Part shown: positions 21,754 through 29,090 of the stretch, in pieces
Layout of the letters: each line of letters starts with the position of its first letter
How positions within the stretch are numbered: position 1 is the stretch's first letter
DNA from: a virus
Virus record (IMG/VR): IMGVR_UViG_3300013006_002399
Location: 1 to 29,090 of that record
DNA: 29,090 bases
Reading direction: 5' to 3' (one strand)
Made by a program: the position numbers and the translations under genes
The notes under the pieces: model-generated
Told to the model about the DNA's origin: nothing
Seen by the model: the letters and a program-made list of their open reading frames with translations, nothing else
Database searches by the model: none

Positions 21754-22878
21754 CTATGCAGTGAGCTGAATCACTTCCCACGAAAAATAGATGCCGTTGG
21801 TCATATAGTTTGGAGGTGACGCGCTGATCGTCCCGATAGTGCTGAAATCCAGCGTAAAACCGCTGGCATTTGGGGACGGGATAGGGTGCGACACGACAAC
21901 CTGAGAGCTGGAGTCACCGAAGGGAACTGAGGTGGCACAGTAACCAGTGGCTCGGATGAGGTATTTGTTATTGGTCAAGTCGATGGCTGGAGAGCAATTC
22001 ACTGCGGCAGACCCCGCAGGGCCTGTGCCATTCAAGTTGATGCTGCTGACATCATGAGACCAGCCTGATGACGATGCCTTCGAGGGTGTCTGGTTGGATA
22101 TAGACGCGTAATATCCGGCCGCAATCTGCCGTGGATATGCACCTCCTAAAGCGGCTATCTCATCCTGCAGATTCTGGAACTTGGTCGCGTCATCCTGCAT
22201 GTGGTTGGTGACTGTGGTGGCCAATGTTTGACGCAGGGCTGTCTCATTATCAAGCGAGGTCTGCAGGGCAGCTGCAAGGGCTACGTCCTCGTTATGCGAA
22301 TAATTTTCCGCATCAGACTTTGCTTGATCGGTATAGGCTTCTGCGTCCGATTTGGCCTGAGCAATCGCCGTATTCACTGCCGTTTGATTGGCATTGAACG
22401 TCGGGATAGTGACGAAATTTTCGTTCACCCATGCTTCGGTGGCGTAGACGATGTTCGGGTTGACCTGAAGGATGATTGTACCCAGACCCGTCGTGGCGAG
22501 ATCCATCTCCAGCGTGGTGACGCCACTTGCACCCTCACCGATGGCCGGCCGATAGCCGCCGTGGAAATTGCCCAGATAGACCAGTTGGCCAGTCTCATCG
22601 AGCAGGCCGATCTCTTGCTGGTTGAATCCACCGACATCTGCCGGGATGGTGACCATGACCTTGACCAGATTTGGCGATACCGGGATCACGCTATCGACGG
22701 GCAGCCGGGCACGTTCATTTACCAGAGCAGTCGCGTCGATGCGGGAGTCGGGCAGATAGGGCTGGCCATTGGCATCACCCATCACAAAAGAGGTGATCTG
22801 AAAAGGCGTACCGGCCTGTGCCTGCGCGAGCTTGGTGCTACCGTGAGAAGTCAGGACGATGTAGTAACTGGTGGCCAT
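21754..22878 (-). CDS. H: Tail fibre protein H
   Basis: A 374-aa fibre. The first 160 residues are the P2 H-like attachment domain (MATSYYIVLTSHGSTKLAQA, GQPYLPDSRIDATALVNERAR, PADVGGFNQQEIGLLDE). A shaft at 165-245 has coiled-coil repeats (AQAKSDAEAYTDQAKSDAE), and the tip domain (250-374) is beta-rich with Gly/Ser and probably binds the receptor. It is short compared with P2 H (669 aa), and no gpG-like fibre chaperone follows. Its start overlaps the stop of I (TAATG). Confidence 0.9.
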   Translation of the reverse strand: MATSYYIVLTSHGSTKLAQAQAGTPFQITSFVMGDANGQPYLPDSRIDATALVNERARLPVDSVIPVSPNLVKVMVTIPADVGGFNQQEIGLLDETGQLVYLGNFHGGYRPAIGEGASGVTTLEMDLATTGLGTIILQVNPNIVYATEAWVNENFVTIPTFNANQTAVNTAIAQAKSDAEAYTDQAKSDAENYSHNEDVALAAALQTSLDNETALRQTLATTVTNHMQDDATKFQNLQDEIAALGGAYPRQIAAGYYASISNQTPSKASSSGWSHDVSSINLNGTGPAGSAAVNCSPAIDLTNNKYLIRATGYCATSVPFGDSSSQVVVSHPIPSPNASGFTLDFSTIGTISASPPNYMTNGIYFSWEVIQLTA

Positions 22879-23414
22879 TAGACATCCTTAGTCGCAATCT
22901 GGATGGAATCGAAGGTGTGTGCTGCCCCGATCACGAGGAACGTCGCTTGAGTCGTGATGGTGGCCTGAATCTGGTAGAAGTCGCGGGCGCTCTTGGTGGC
23001 GTCTAGCAAGGTGTTGAGGTTCTGCACATCGTCGATGGTCAGACTCGCTGATCCGGGATTGCTGACAACAAAAGTAAAGGGTGCGCCCTTGGGGGTGAGC
23101 TCATGCCAGGCATGGATCTGCCAGCCCGGGCCGAACTGATCGAGTGCGTACTGCAAGGATGCCCGGGTGCCCCGCTGCTGGTTATAGGTCTTGCTCTGGC
23201 GGATCGCGTCGCGCTTCTGATCTTCGGTCCATGAGGTCGACCAGAATTCGACACGGCGAGACCAAGCGAGCCAGGGTAAGAATGGGACCGGACATTCATC
23301 GATGCTGTACAGCGCCGTAAACGGTGCCGGGATAGCGGAGATCTGGGCCGTGAGCTGCGAGAGATTGCGCTCGAGCGGGCTGGCATTGGGCGGGAGCAGG
23401 CTGGCATCAGACAT
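22878..23414 (-). CDS. I: Baseplate protein I
   Basis: A 178-aa homologue of P2 gpI, a baseplate wedge part. MSDASLLPPNASPLERNLSQ at the start, VPFLPWLAWSRRVEFWSTSW and RDAIRQSKTYNQQRGTRASL are characteristic. The start overlaps the end of J by 8 bases. Confidence 0.94.
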   Translation of the reverse strand: MSDASLLPPNASPLERNLSQLTAQISAIPAPFTALYSIDECPVPFLPWLAWSRRVEFWSTSWTEDQKRDAIRQSKTYNQQRGTRASLQYALDQFGPGWQIHAWHELTPKGAPFTFVVSNPGSASLTIDDVQNLNTLLDATKSARDFYQIQATITTQATFLVIGAAHTFDSIQIATKDV

Positions 23415-24309
23415 CGCGGTACTCCAGCGTCGTGATGTTGACGCTCGTACAGCGTGCGTACTGACTACGGGGCAGGACGATGTCTGCGGCCGGGCTGATC
23501 AGATTCACCCGCTGGACGCCGGGCTGATGCAGTGCAGCGTAGAGCCCGGACTGGACGACGTCATAACCCAGATAGGAGACGGTGTTGGTATAGGCCTGCT
23601 CGGCAGTATTGGCCGCAGCAAGGACAACGTCCGGATCTGGACCGGGGAACAGGGTAAGCTCGGCCTCAATGGTGAAATCGGTGGGGGTCGCAGCATGGAT
23701 CGTGACGGAGTCTGTGAGTGGGCGTCGTGTGCTTGGATCAAGTGCCGTATTCACGGCATCGAGCAGCGACTGAGGAGCGACAGCAGCGCTGCGACTCTGC
23801 ACCCAGATCTGCACCTCACCGGCATCGGTGACGATGACGCCGATATCCCTCACATCAGGATCTGCCGACAGCCCCCAGTAGGTATACGCGCCCTCACTGC
23901 CGGCAGCATCGCGCTCCGGAGCAAGCTGGATACGACGCCGGAATGCATCATCCGGCTCCATCACGACATCGGTCGGTGGATTGGCGTTTGGGTCTGCCGG
24001 CACGATAGTCATGCGATAGACATCAGCATTGGCACCGAGCTGATCCAGATCGCTGCCGATGGCATAGGCCAGCATCAGGGCTTTGGCTTTCTCGTTCGTG
24101 AGATTGGTCTGCAACATGATGCGATAGGCGATCACCTCGACCAGCATGGTGAGCGGCTCAGATTCGAGATTTAGTACAGCGGCCAGAACATTGTTCGTGT
24201 CTTTGGCGATCAGATCCGACTTACAGTCCGCGACGATTTGCTCATAGTCGATGCTGGTCACGGCATCCGGAAAAGGCAGATCAGAGAGATCAATACGTGT
24301 CGTGCTCAT
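23407..24309 (-). CDS. J: Baseplate assembly protein J
   Basis: A 300-aa homologue of P2 gpJ (T4 gp6-like), the wedge protein that forms the baseplate ring. Typical sequences are IDLSDLPFPDAVTSIDYEQI, the NLESEPLTMLVEVIAYR helix, AYAIGSDLDQLGA and FRRRIQLAPERDAAGSEGAY. It overlaps W by 4 bases and I by 8, so the V-W-J-I genes are coupled. Confidence 0.95.
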   Translation of the reverse strand: MSTTRIDLSDLPFPDAVTSIDYEQIVADCKSDLIAKDTNNVLAAVLNLESEPLTMLVEVIAYRIMLQTNLTNEKAKALMLAYAIGSDLDQLGANADVYRMTIVPADPNANPPTDVVMEPDDAFRRRIQLAPERDAAGSEGAYTYWGLSADPDVRDIGVIVTDAGEVQIWVQSRSAAVAPQSLLDAVNTALDPSTRRPLTDSVTIHAATPTDFTIEAELTLFPGPDPDVVLAAANTAEQAYTNTVSYLGYDVVQSGLYAALHQPGVQRVNLISPAADIVLPRSQYARCTSVNITTLEYRDV

Positions 24310-24656
24310 GCTGCCGCTCCAAACTGAACCGGTACCGATATAGCCGCGTCGGTGTCGGTGGATGTGCCGTCAATCAGCACACTCCAAAAGTTGCCGATGG
24401 TCGTATCCGCTGTGATCGATACACGTGTGATCTTGATGCGTGGCTCCCAGCGGATCAGGGCTGTGGCAGTCGCTGCAATGACCTGCAGGCGAGTCCCCAT
24501 CGAGCAGGGCTGATCAATCAGCTCCATCACCAATGAGCCATATTCGCGCCGGCATATGCGGGTGCCGACTAGCGTAGTCAGTATGTCCTCAATGCTCTGG
24601 GCGAGGTGGTCGTCGGGTGAGAGCAGGGTGCCATCGATACGGGACATGCCTTGCAT
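24306..24656 (-). CDS. W: Baseplate assembly protein W (gp25-like)
   Basis: A 116-aa homologue of P2 gpW/T4 gp25, which joins the wedge to the sheath. The gp25 motif TRICRREYGSLV is present, with HLAQSIEDILTTLVG before it. The first ATG overlaps the V stop (TAATG). ATG at 24647 (MSRIDG) is the other candidate start. Confidence 0.94.
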   Translation of the reverse strand: MQGMSRIDGTLLSPDDHLAQSIEDILTTLVGTRICRREYGSLVMELIDQPCSMGTRLQVIAATATALIRWEPRIKITRVSITADTTIGNFWSVLIDGTSTDTDAAISVPVQFGAAA

Positions 24657-25168
24657 TACTGCGGCCCTCCGGAGAGGTCGCCACCGGCCTTAACGCCTGT
24701 TGTCTTGTGGTTCTTGAGGCTGATGCTGTCGGCCAGCACGTCTGTGAGGGATTTGATGATGTCCTGCGCTGTTAGAGACCCAGTGAGCTGGATCTCGCCA
24801 ATATCGAGGGTGAGTTTGCCGATCTTGAACGTGGCCTGAGATGACTCTGTGTTGATGCTCAGGAAGTCGGTGTCGTTGAAGCTGATATGGACTTCATTTG
24901 GATCATTGGAGGGGGCTGTAAACTCATCGCTCGGCAGGGCACAGATAGGACGGGCATTGCGGTGGTCGCCGGACGGCGAGACGATGACGAATTGCTCACC
25001 GACAGTCGGGCAGCGCCATACTTTTACGTTGCCGGCAGCCATCGCTGGGATCGTGACCCAGTCAGTTTCGTTTTCACCGATCGCAAGGCGCATCTTTGGA
25101 GGATTGACCTCAAGGACGGTGCCTACGGTGGCGATGTTGTGCAGGAGGCGTAAGTGTTCGGCATTCAT
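24656..25168 (-). CDS. V: Baseplate spike protein V
   Basis: A 170-aa homologue of P2 gpV, the membrane-piercing spike. An OB-fold part (VGTVLEVNPPKMRLAIGENETDWVT, CPTVGEQFVIVSPSGDHRNA) is followed by a beta-helix region (ATFKIGKLTLDIGEI) and a His/Gly tail (KNHKTTGVKAGGDLSGGPQ). The tail is shorter than in P2 V (211 aa), and the HxH iron-binding motif of the P2 tip is not obvious. No strong ribosome site is visible. Confidence 0.93.
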   Translation of the reverse strand: MNAEHLRLLHNIATVGTVLEVNPPKMRLAIGENETDWVTIPAMAAGNVKVWRCPTVGEQFVIVSPSGDHRNARPICALPSDEFTAPSNDPNEVHISFNDTDFLSINTESSQATFKIGKLTLDIGEIQLTGSLTAQDIIKSLTDVLADSISLKNHKTTGVKAGGDLSGGPQ

Positions 25169-25212
25169 GCACTCATGATGATGAGCGCATGTGGGATTTG
25201 CATCTGGGAGGT

Positions 25213-25235
25213 TTACGGATAGGGGCTATCCGTAA
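25213..25235. terminator. Strong hairpin before gene V
   Basis: TTACGGATAG-GGG-CTATCCGTAA is a perfect 10-bp stem with a 3-base loop in the gap between the 251-aa gene and V. There is no clear U-tract on the minus strand. It may be a weak terminator, an RNA processing site or a boundary between two transcription units. Confidence 0.45.
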
Positions 25236-25270
25236 TTGTTGTGCAGCGGAGAGATACCAGCATAGCGGAA

Positions 25271-26026
25271 TCAAGGTGGCGTGACAATGAATGAAGGGCG
25301 AGACAGACCACGTCCCAAATAGTCAATCCGTATCATTTCGAAGGCTGTAGTACCGGAACTGAGCGCAATCGCTCCGCAATAGCCTTGCGGGTTATATGAG
25401 CCACCCGTAGTCAAAATGCTGTTCGCTACAGTCACTGTCTGGTCGTAATATTTGGCATTCGATGCAAGATCAAACACACAGAACCGGCAAGTCGTCGCTG
25501 ATGTCCACTCAATATCCAGCACCATCCATGTACCGGTTGGGAGGGTGCTTGAGGAGGCTGAGGTCGTACCTCCTGCACTGGAGATAATCTTTGCCTGAGC
25601 TGTAACGCCAGATATCGAGAGGAAAGATCCGGATGTCGCAGGATTGGTAGTCGCTGGGCTAGACCAGCCCAGATTGAGTGTGGCTGATGCGTTGTTTGCA
25701 GGAATAAGGAAAATGCACCGAAAAATATTTCCGACTTTAAGATTTGGACTGGCATTGCTGTTCGCAAGGATATAGCCGCCAGAGTTTGCAGTCGTGCTGG
25801 ATGAAATATTGACGATACCGAAAACATTAGCGGTCATATCAACGGGATAACCAAATACCCCGGTGTTGATATTAAACCCTGAAAAGCCATTGCTGCTAAT
25901 GATGTCCATATCATTATGCGTCCAGCGGCTTTGTGAAAACGATTCAAATCCAGCAAGTGTATCGCCAGACTGGAGCTGCTGTAGGGTGCCGTCGTTGCCG
26001 ACGACTACTGGAGGTCTAGCGGCCAT
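25271..26026 (-). CDS. Putative virion decoration or receptor-binding protein
   Basis: A 251-aa protein. The first 23 residues (MAARPPVVVGNDGTLQQLQS) form a tag also present in the next gene upstream and are probably the virion attachment part. The remaining 220 residues are Ser/Thr/Gly/Asn-rich with strands such as GTWMVLDIEWTSATTCRFCVF, which resembles a lectin-like jelly roll. GGGGA lies before the ATG. It lies directly upstream of the baseplate genes. The exact function is unknown. Confidence 0.7.
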   Translation of the reverse strand: MAARPPVVVGNDGTLQQLQSGDTLAGFESFSQSRWTHNDMDIISSNGFSGFNINTGVFGYPVDMTANVFGIVNISSSTTANSGGYILANSNASPNLKVGNIFRCIFLIPANNASATLNLGWSSPATTNPATSGSFLSISGVTAQAKIISSAGGTTSASSSTLPTGTWMVLDIEWTSATTCRFCVFDLASNAKYYDQTVTVANSILTTGGSYNPQGYCGAIALSSGTTAFEMIRIDYLGRGLSRPSFIVTPP

Positions 26027-26038
26027 GTTTTCCCCAGC

Positions 26039-26527
26039 TTACAACAGGATGGGTTGCTGAGTTTGTAGCTCCAATTCAGTTGGGCTAAGTGCAGTACCTA
26101 TCAAAACATTACACTGACCGACCATTGTCGGCACCACAGATGTGATCTTGCCGACGTTGGCAGGGTCTAGGAAATACAGCGTGCCGAAGGTCAAACCGCC
26201 TGTTGTACCCGCGACAGCATCCCACTGTGCCGTCGTACCGACCAATACACCCGACTGGGCAATATTGCCGGATGCGCCAGCCGCTACTGTAGGGTCATAG
26301 ACCAAACCTGCGAGCCGAGACGTGCTCTTGGCGTTTGCTTGAGCCCGTTTGACTGAGTCTGCACCACTTGAATATACGGGCATACCAAAACTCAATGATG
26401 CCGATGACTCCGCATTGGTTACAGTACGGATTGAAGGGGTGTTTGTCGGGGAATTCAAGCTGTCATTGGATTGAAGTTGCTGAATCGTCCCATCATCGGC
26501 TAGGACTAGAGGTTTGCGAATTGCCAT
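26039..26527 (-). CDS. Putative virion protein with QQLQ tag
   Basis: A 162-aa protein with the N-terminal tag MAIRKPLVLADDGTIQQLQS shared with the 251-aa gene. Residues 40-160 are a beta-rich domain (GMPVYSSGADSVKRAQAN, LTFGTLYFLDPANVGKIT, PTMVGQCNVLIGTALS) of the kind seen in phage decoration and fibre proteins. It ends LQTQQPILL. GGAG precedes the ATG. It also resembles the C-terminal layout of the 165-aa neighbour (QPVYIS, PYFLNGPGTLST), so the two may be related. Confidence 0.7.
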   Translation of the reverse strand: MAIRKPLVLADDGTIQQLQSNDSLNSPTNTPSIRTVTNAESSASLSFGMPVYSSGADSVKRAQANAKSTSRLAGLVYDPTVAAGASGNIAQSGVLVGTTAQWDAVAGTTGGLTFGTLYFLDPANVGKITSVVPTMVGQCNVLIGTALSPTELELQTQQPILL

Positions 26528-26548
26528 TAGTGTTCTCCTTGGTAAGGG

Positions 26549-27046
26549 TCAAAGTTGAATAGGGAAGGTCGGTTTAAACAACAAGCTCTGAGATGAAGTC
26601 GCTTCACCGATGCTGATAAAGCCACCTGAAATGGGCGGTGATGTCGAAAGGGTGCCGGGACCATTCAAAAAATAGGGAAATCCGGGCTGCAATGCTGATG
26701 CCCCGGTAAGCGCGGTCCAGTCGGATAAAGTAAAAACACCTTTTTTGACATCACCAGCAAAGCCCGACGGGATATCCGCTACCGCGAATCCGATCACAAA
26801 AGCACTCAGGTACGTGCTGGAGTCGGCCACCATGAGCAGGCGATTCTGCCGTGAGATATAAACTGGCTGTCCTGCCGCGATGTCCTGTCCCGCGACAAAT
26901 GTGCCGACGAAATCATTGATACCTGGATCGCCTTTGGGCCCTTGTACGACGACGCCTATAGGTAGAGTGAAATTCAGCGGCTGAGCTGCCGTGGTGGCCA
27001 TATCTATGGGCAGTGATTGGTAGCGGACACGGAAGGCCAGATTCAT
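26549..27046 (-). CDS. Putative virion protein with short collagen-like motif
   Basis: A 165-aa protein. The ATG overlaps the upstream stop (ATGA), so coupling supports this start. MATTAAQ at 27001 is the other choice but has no ribosome site. Residues 32-43 read VVQGPKGDPGIN, a collagen-like Gly-x-y piece as in fibre shafts. The rest is beta-rich (AGQPVYISRQNRLLMV, FPYFLNGPGTLSTS, FISIGEATSS). It is likely part of the adhesion apparatus with the next two genes. Confidence 0.7.
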   Translation of the reverse strand: MNLAFRVRYQSLPIDMATTAAQPLNFTLPIGVVVQGPKGDPGINDFVGTFVAGQDIAAGQPVYISRQNRLLMVADSSTYLSAFVIGFAVADIPSGFAGDVKKGVFTLSDWTALTGASALQPGFPYFLNGPGTLSTSPPISGGFISIGEATSSQSLLFKPTFPIQL

Positions 27047-27393
27047 GGTGTGACGCTCGAGATGATCTGGATTTGCTGGCTATGTGTCCGCTTAACGATG
27101 CCGTCTTGTGTGAGCTTGATATCCCAAGTCGCAACGCCAGCTTTCCATGTCGAGGTATCGGTACCGGGTGGAGTCGTCAACAAAAACCAGCCTGTATTGG
27201 CTACGTCGCTCTGATCTGGATAGGGGGCGTATACCAGATCGCAAATGGCATGACCAAAGCGGTCATTTAATCGTGCAGCGACTTGGATAATTGGGGTGAG
27301 GGGAACAGCTTGGCCAGTGTCCTGATCAAAAAGCTGCAAGGCGATACTCAGGGTATCGCCTTGCTTCAGGGTGAGGGCAGGAGTGCAGGTCAT
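27043..27393 (-). CDS. Small beta-rich protein, first gene of the tail-tip cluster
   Basis: A 116-aa protein that begins LTLKQGDTLSIALQLFDQDTGQAVPLT and ends with paired strands (AGVATWDIKLTQDG, RTHSQQIQIISSV). The pattern is that of small Ig-like proteins that occur beside phage fibre genes. It is cotranslated with the 165-aa gene. Family uncertain. Confidence 0.65.
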   Translation of the reverse strand: MTCTPALTLKQGDTLSIALQLFDQDTGQAVPLTPIIQVAARLNDRFGHAICDLVYAPYPDQSDVANTGWFLLTTPPGTDTSTWKAGVATWDIKLTQDGIVKRTHSQQIQIISSVTP

Positions 27394-27460
27394 GAAGGTT
27401 CAGGCTTGGATCAGAGCTTTCATGATGCATAAAGCTGGACAATGTTTCTTTGGCTAAACT

Positions 27461-27476
27461 TACGATTAAGATCGTA
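27461..27476. promoter_or_regulatory. Inverted repeat upstream of the tail-tip cluster
   Basis: TACGAT-TAAG-ATCGTA is a perfect 16-bp dyad in the 129-bp gap before the 116-aa gene. The position suits an activator site for a late promoter, possibly for the Ogr-like protein, but it does not follow the P2 consensus clearly. Confidence 0.35.
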
Positions 27477-27522
27477 TACGTAATAATGGGAAAAATCACT
27501 AAGTGTTTTAAGGGTTTATAAG

Positions 27523-28527
27523 TTAATTATCTGGAGGAGCGAGATCAAGTAGTGGCTGAACTTTTTCCTCAAATTCCTTCATATCCTTAGAGGATGAAAA
27601 ATCTTTGTCATCTTTCATCATTTTCATGACCAATTTTAGAGACTGCTGCATTGTTTTGAAGTTGTGTTCAAATCTTCTAGCTACTGGAGAGTGGTCATCA
27701 AATCGAGACATATAGAGTGACGATAAATAGAATTGAAATAAAATTAGATTAGCTGTCGTCTGATCTTCAATTTCGCTAAACCTTTTGAGAGCATATTTGT
27801 CAGCTTCAAGTTCTTGTTCGACAGAAAATTCAATATTTGTGTGGTGGTGATATAATATGTGAGCATATTCATGAAGTACTAAATAGGTTAATAAATATTT
27901 ATCTATGTCTGTACTTAATTTAATATAAGTTGCTATATTTTTTTGATTGTCGTTTATGTTTGAGTTGATCTTATCTCTATACCAGATTATGTAGTCATTC
28001 GTCCATGAAATGTTGCAATTTAGATCTTTGATCTTTTTGGAGTATTCGTAGAAAAGGGCAAGGTTGGAACATATTTGAGAAGGCTTGTCTTTTACAAGAA
28101 CTTCTCTTCGATATTTTCTGACTGCTTTTTCTTGGTAATCGGATACAAATGTAATAAAGTCGCTGTGATTATTTTTTGGATCATTTGTAGATAAATAATT
28201 ATACCATATCTCATATGTGGCAATTTGCTCATATATAAGAAAGTTCTGTAGGCATAGATCTATTTCAGAGGCTGTTGAGAAAGCTGGACGACCATGTGAG
28301 CAGTCTATGTTATCCGACTTTAGTAGTACAATTTTAATGCTTTTATCAGGAATCAGTGAGTCTAGATATGCGCTGTGGCTTGATTTATACCATGCTTCAT
28401 TCACGCTATCAGGAAATATAACACCAAAAAAAGGTGGGTTTTTGTAAGTGTTTCTATATGCATCCAACTCAGAGTCAGCTAGAGCTTGAGTACAAAACAA
28501 AAGTAAGCAAAAGAATATGGTTTTCAC
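27523..28527 (-). CDS. Secreted HEXXH metallopeptidase
   Basis: A 334-aa protein with a signal peptide (MKTIFFCLLLFCTQALADS, cleavage likely after ALA-18). The zinc-binding motif HEYAH (219-223) is followed about 16 residues later by EQELEADKYA (E239/E241, D243), the third-ligand motif of M48-like gluzincins. There are several cysteines (about 76, 92, 152, 171) that may form disulfides in the periplasm. The gene is AT-rich, unlike the tail genes, and begins within the stop of the membrane gene upstream (ATGA). A role in the cell envelope or against other phages is inference. The protease family assignment is fairly safe. Confidence 0.8.
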   Translation of the reverse strand: MKTIFFCLLLFCTQALADSELDAYRNTYKNPPFFGVIFPDSVNEAWYKSSHSAYLDSLIPDKSIKIVLLKSDNIDCSHGRPAFSTASEIDLCLQNFLIYEQIATYEIWYNYLSTNDPKNNHSDFITFVSDYQEKAVRKYRREVLVKDKPSQICSNLALFYEYSKKIKDLNCNISWTNDYIIWYRDKINSNINDNQKNIATYIKLSTDIDKYLLTYLVLHEYAHILYHHHTNIEFSVEQELEADKYALKRFSEIEDQTTANLILFQFYLSSLYMSRFDDHSPVARRFEHNFKTMQQSLKLVMKMMKDDKDFSSSKDMKEFEEKVQPLLDLAPPDN

Positions 28528-29090
28528 TGTTGGAATCCATCATCAATTACTAGGAGTCCATTTATAGTTGCCTCAAGCTTTGGATCATCATTATTGCCTT
28601 CGGCATCGAGTTGTTTTTTTAAGGATGAAATGGCATCTGTTAGATAAGCGTGTATTTTAACTTTGTTTGAACGCGGATCACTTTCATCTGCCCATTTTAT
28701 AGCTAATGATCTTTCGTTGAACATACATTTTGCTGTTGGACTCGCCTGTGTGCCAGCAATGGTCATAAAATCTGACGCTTTATAATAGGGTGAATATTGA
28801 AGAGCAGTTTGAGCTGGTGCTTGATTAGATGCTACTTCATGAGATTGAATCTCAACTTTCTGACTCAATACGTAAATTAGAAGGAATATTCCAAAAGCAA
28901 CGAAAAAAAGACCAGGTGCTGCAGATTGAATGACAAATTTGATAGAGCCAGAGTTGATTTCCACTTTCGAGTCCGCTCGAACTGTTTCAAAATATAAGCG
29001 CCAGCCTAAGTAAATAGAAAGACCACCTATAATCGTGTTTAGAATAAGAATAACTGCTCGTGTGGTAAACATAATTATTTGAATTTCCAT
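28524..29090 (-). CDS. Two-helix membrane protein at the window edge
   Basis: A 188-aa protein whose ATG is the last codon of the window, so the true start may lie beyond. Two membrane segments (about 8-30 and 52-72: AVILILNTIIGGLSIYLGW and PGLFFVAFGIFLLIYVL) are followed by a soluble C-terminal domain of 110 residues with VKIHAYLTDAISSLKKQLDAE. It is cotranslated with the metallopeptidase. I do not recognise the family. Confidence 0.65.
   Translation of the reverse strand: MEIQIIMFTTRAVILILNTIIGGLSIYLGWRLYFETVRADSKVEINSGSIKFVIQSAAPGLFFVAFGIFLLIYVLSQKVEIQSHEVASNQAPAQTALQYSPYYKASDFMTIAGTQASPTAKCMFNERSLAIKWADESDPRSNKVKIHAYLTDAISSLKKQLDAEGNNDDPKLEATINGLLVIDDGFQQ

Noticed and set aside
22201-24174. 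Long frames on the + strand opposite H, I and J (226 and 290 codons)
   Set aside because: They lie opposite clear baseplate and fibre genes, have no ribosome sites and contain Cys/Arg-rich sequence without domains.
1-29090. CRISPR array or diversity-generating retroelement
   Set aside because: No regularly spaced repeats were seen, and there is no reverse transcriptase or template/variable repeat pair near the fibre genes.

Overview
The window is the left part of a P2-like (Peduovirus-type) contractile-tail prophage, probably from a gammaproteobacterium. Hints of a Moraxellaceae host are an N-terminal tag rich in QQLQ on two virion proteins, the umuDC plus SRAP cassette, and the TOPRIM/helicase replication gene. 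This host guess is of low confidence. The recognisable phage genes are of middling GC. Several inserts are clearly richer in AT: 5894-8517, about 9750-11460 and 27523-29090. No tRNA, rRNA, transposase or CRISPR array was seen. Terminase, capsid and lysis genes are not here and should lie to the right.

Left block (1-5870). A tyrosine integrase at the very edge of the window (+) ends in a terminator. Facing it is an early operon on the minus strand, running from about 5415 to 1157: three small DNA-binding-like proteins, an Ogr/Delta-type zinc-finger late activator, a hypothetical protein, an 887-residue TOPRIM primase/helicase and an excisionase-like protein. An XRE repressor (+) is divergent from it. 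Between them lie a good minus-strand promoter (TTGCAT, 17 bp, TATGAT) and a 17-bp dyad at the predicted transcription start.

Accessory block (5870-14760). A membrane coiled-coil protein and a RelA/SpoT-type alarmone synthetase form a two-gene cassette behind the repressor and are a candidate defence system. Three small genes (-) follow. Next is a gene-free stretch (9395-9750) holding a strongly folded, C4-antisense-like RNA and a possible small RNA on the other strand, followed by a membrane protein and a DUF3761 protein. Then come a lipocalin-like protein, umuD-umuC, a SRAP gene that is frameshifted exactly where its catalytic Cys2 should be, and small membrane proteins.

Tail block (27393-14786, all minus). 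The order is decoration or adhesin-like genes, V, W, J, I, H, sheath FI, tube FII, E/E', a small gene, T, U, D. The E/E' frameshift of P2 is present (T TTT TTA). The most unusual feature is the sheath gene. It is split in its middle. The N-terminal half carries an in-frame GGGAAAG slippery heptamer, then a perfect 11-bp hairpin over its stop codon. The -1 frame opens into a Pro/Thr linker and an Ig-like domain. The C-terminal sheath half follows with its own ribosome binding site, in the same frame as the Ig-like domain and separated from it by one TAA. This predicts three products (N-sheath, N-sheath-Ig, C-sheath) in place of one sheath protein.

Right edge (27523-29090). A small membrane protein and a secreted HEXXH metallopeptidase form an AT-rich moron pair.
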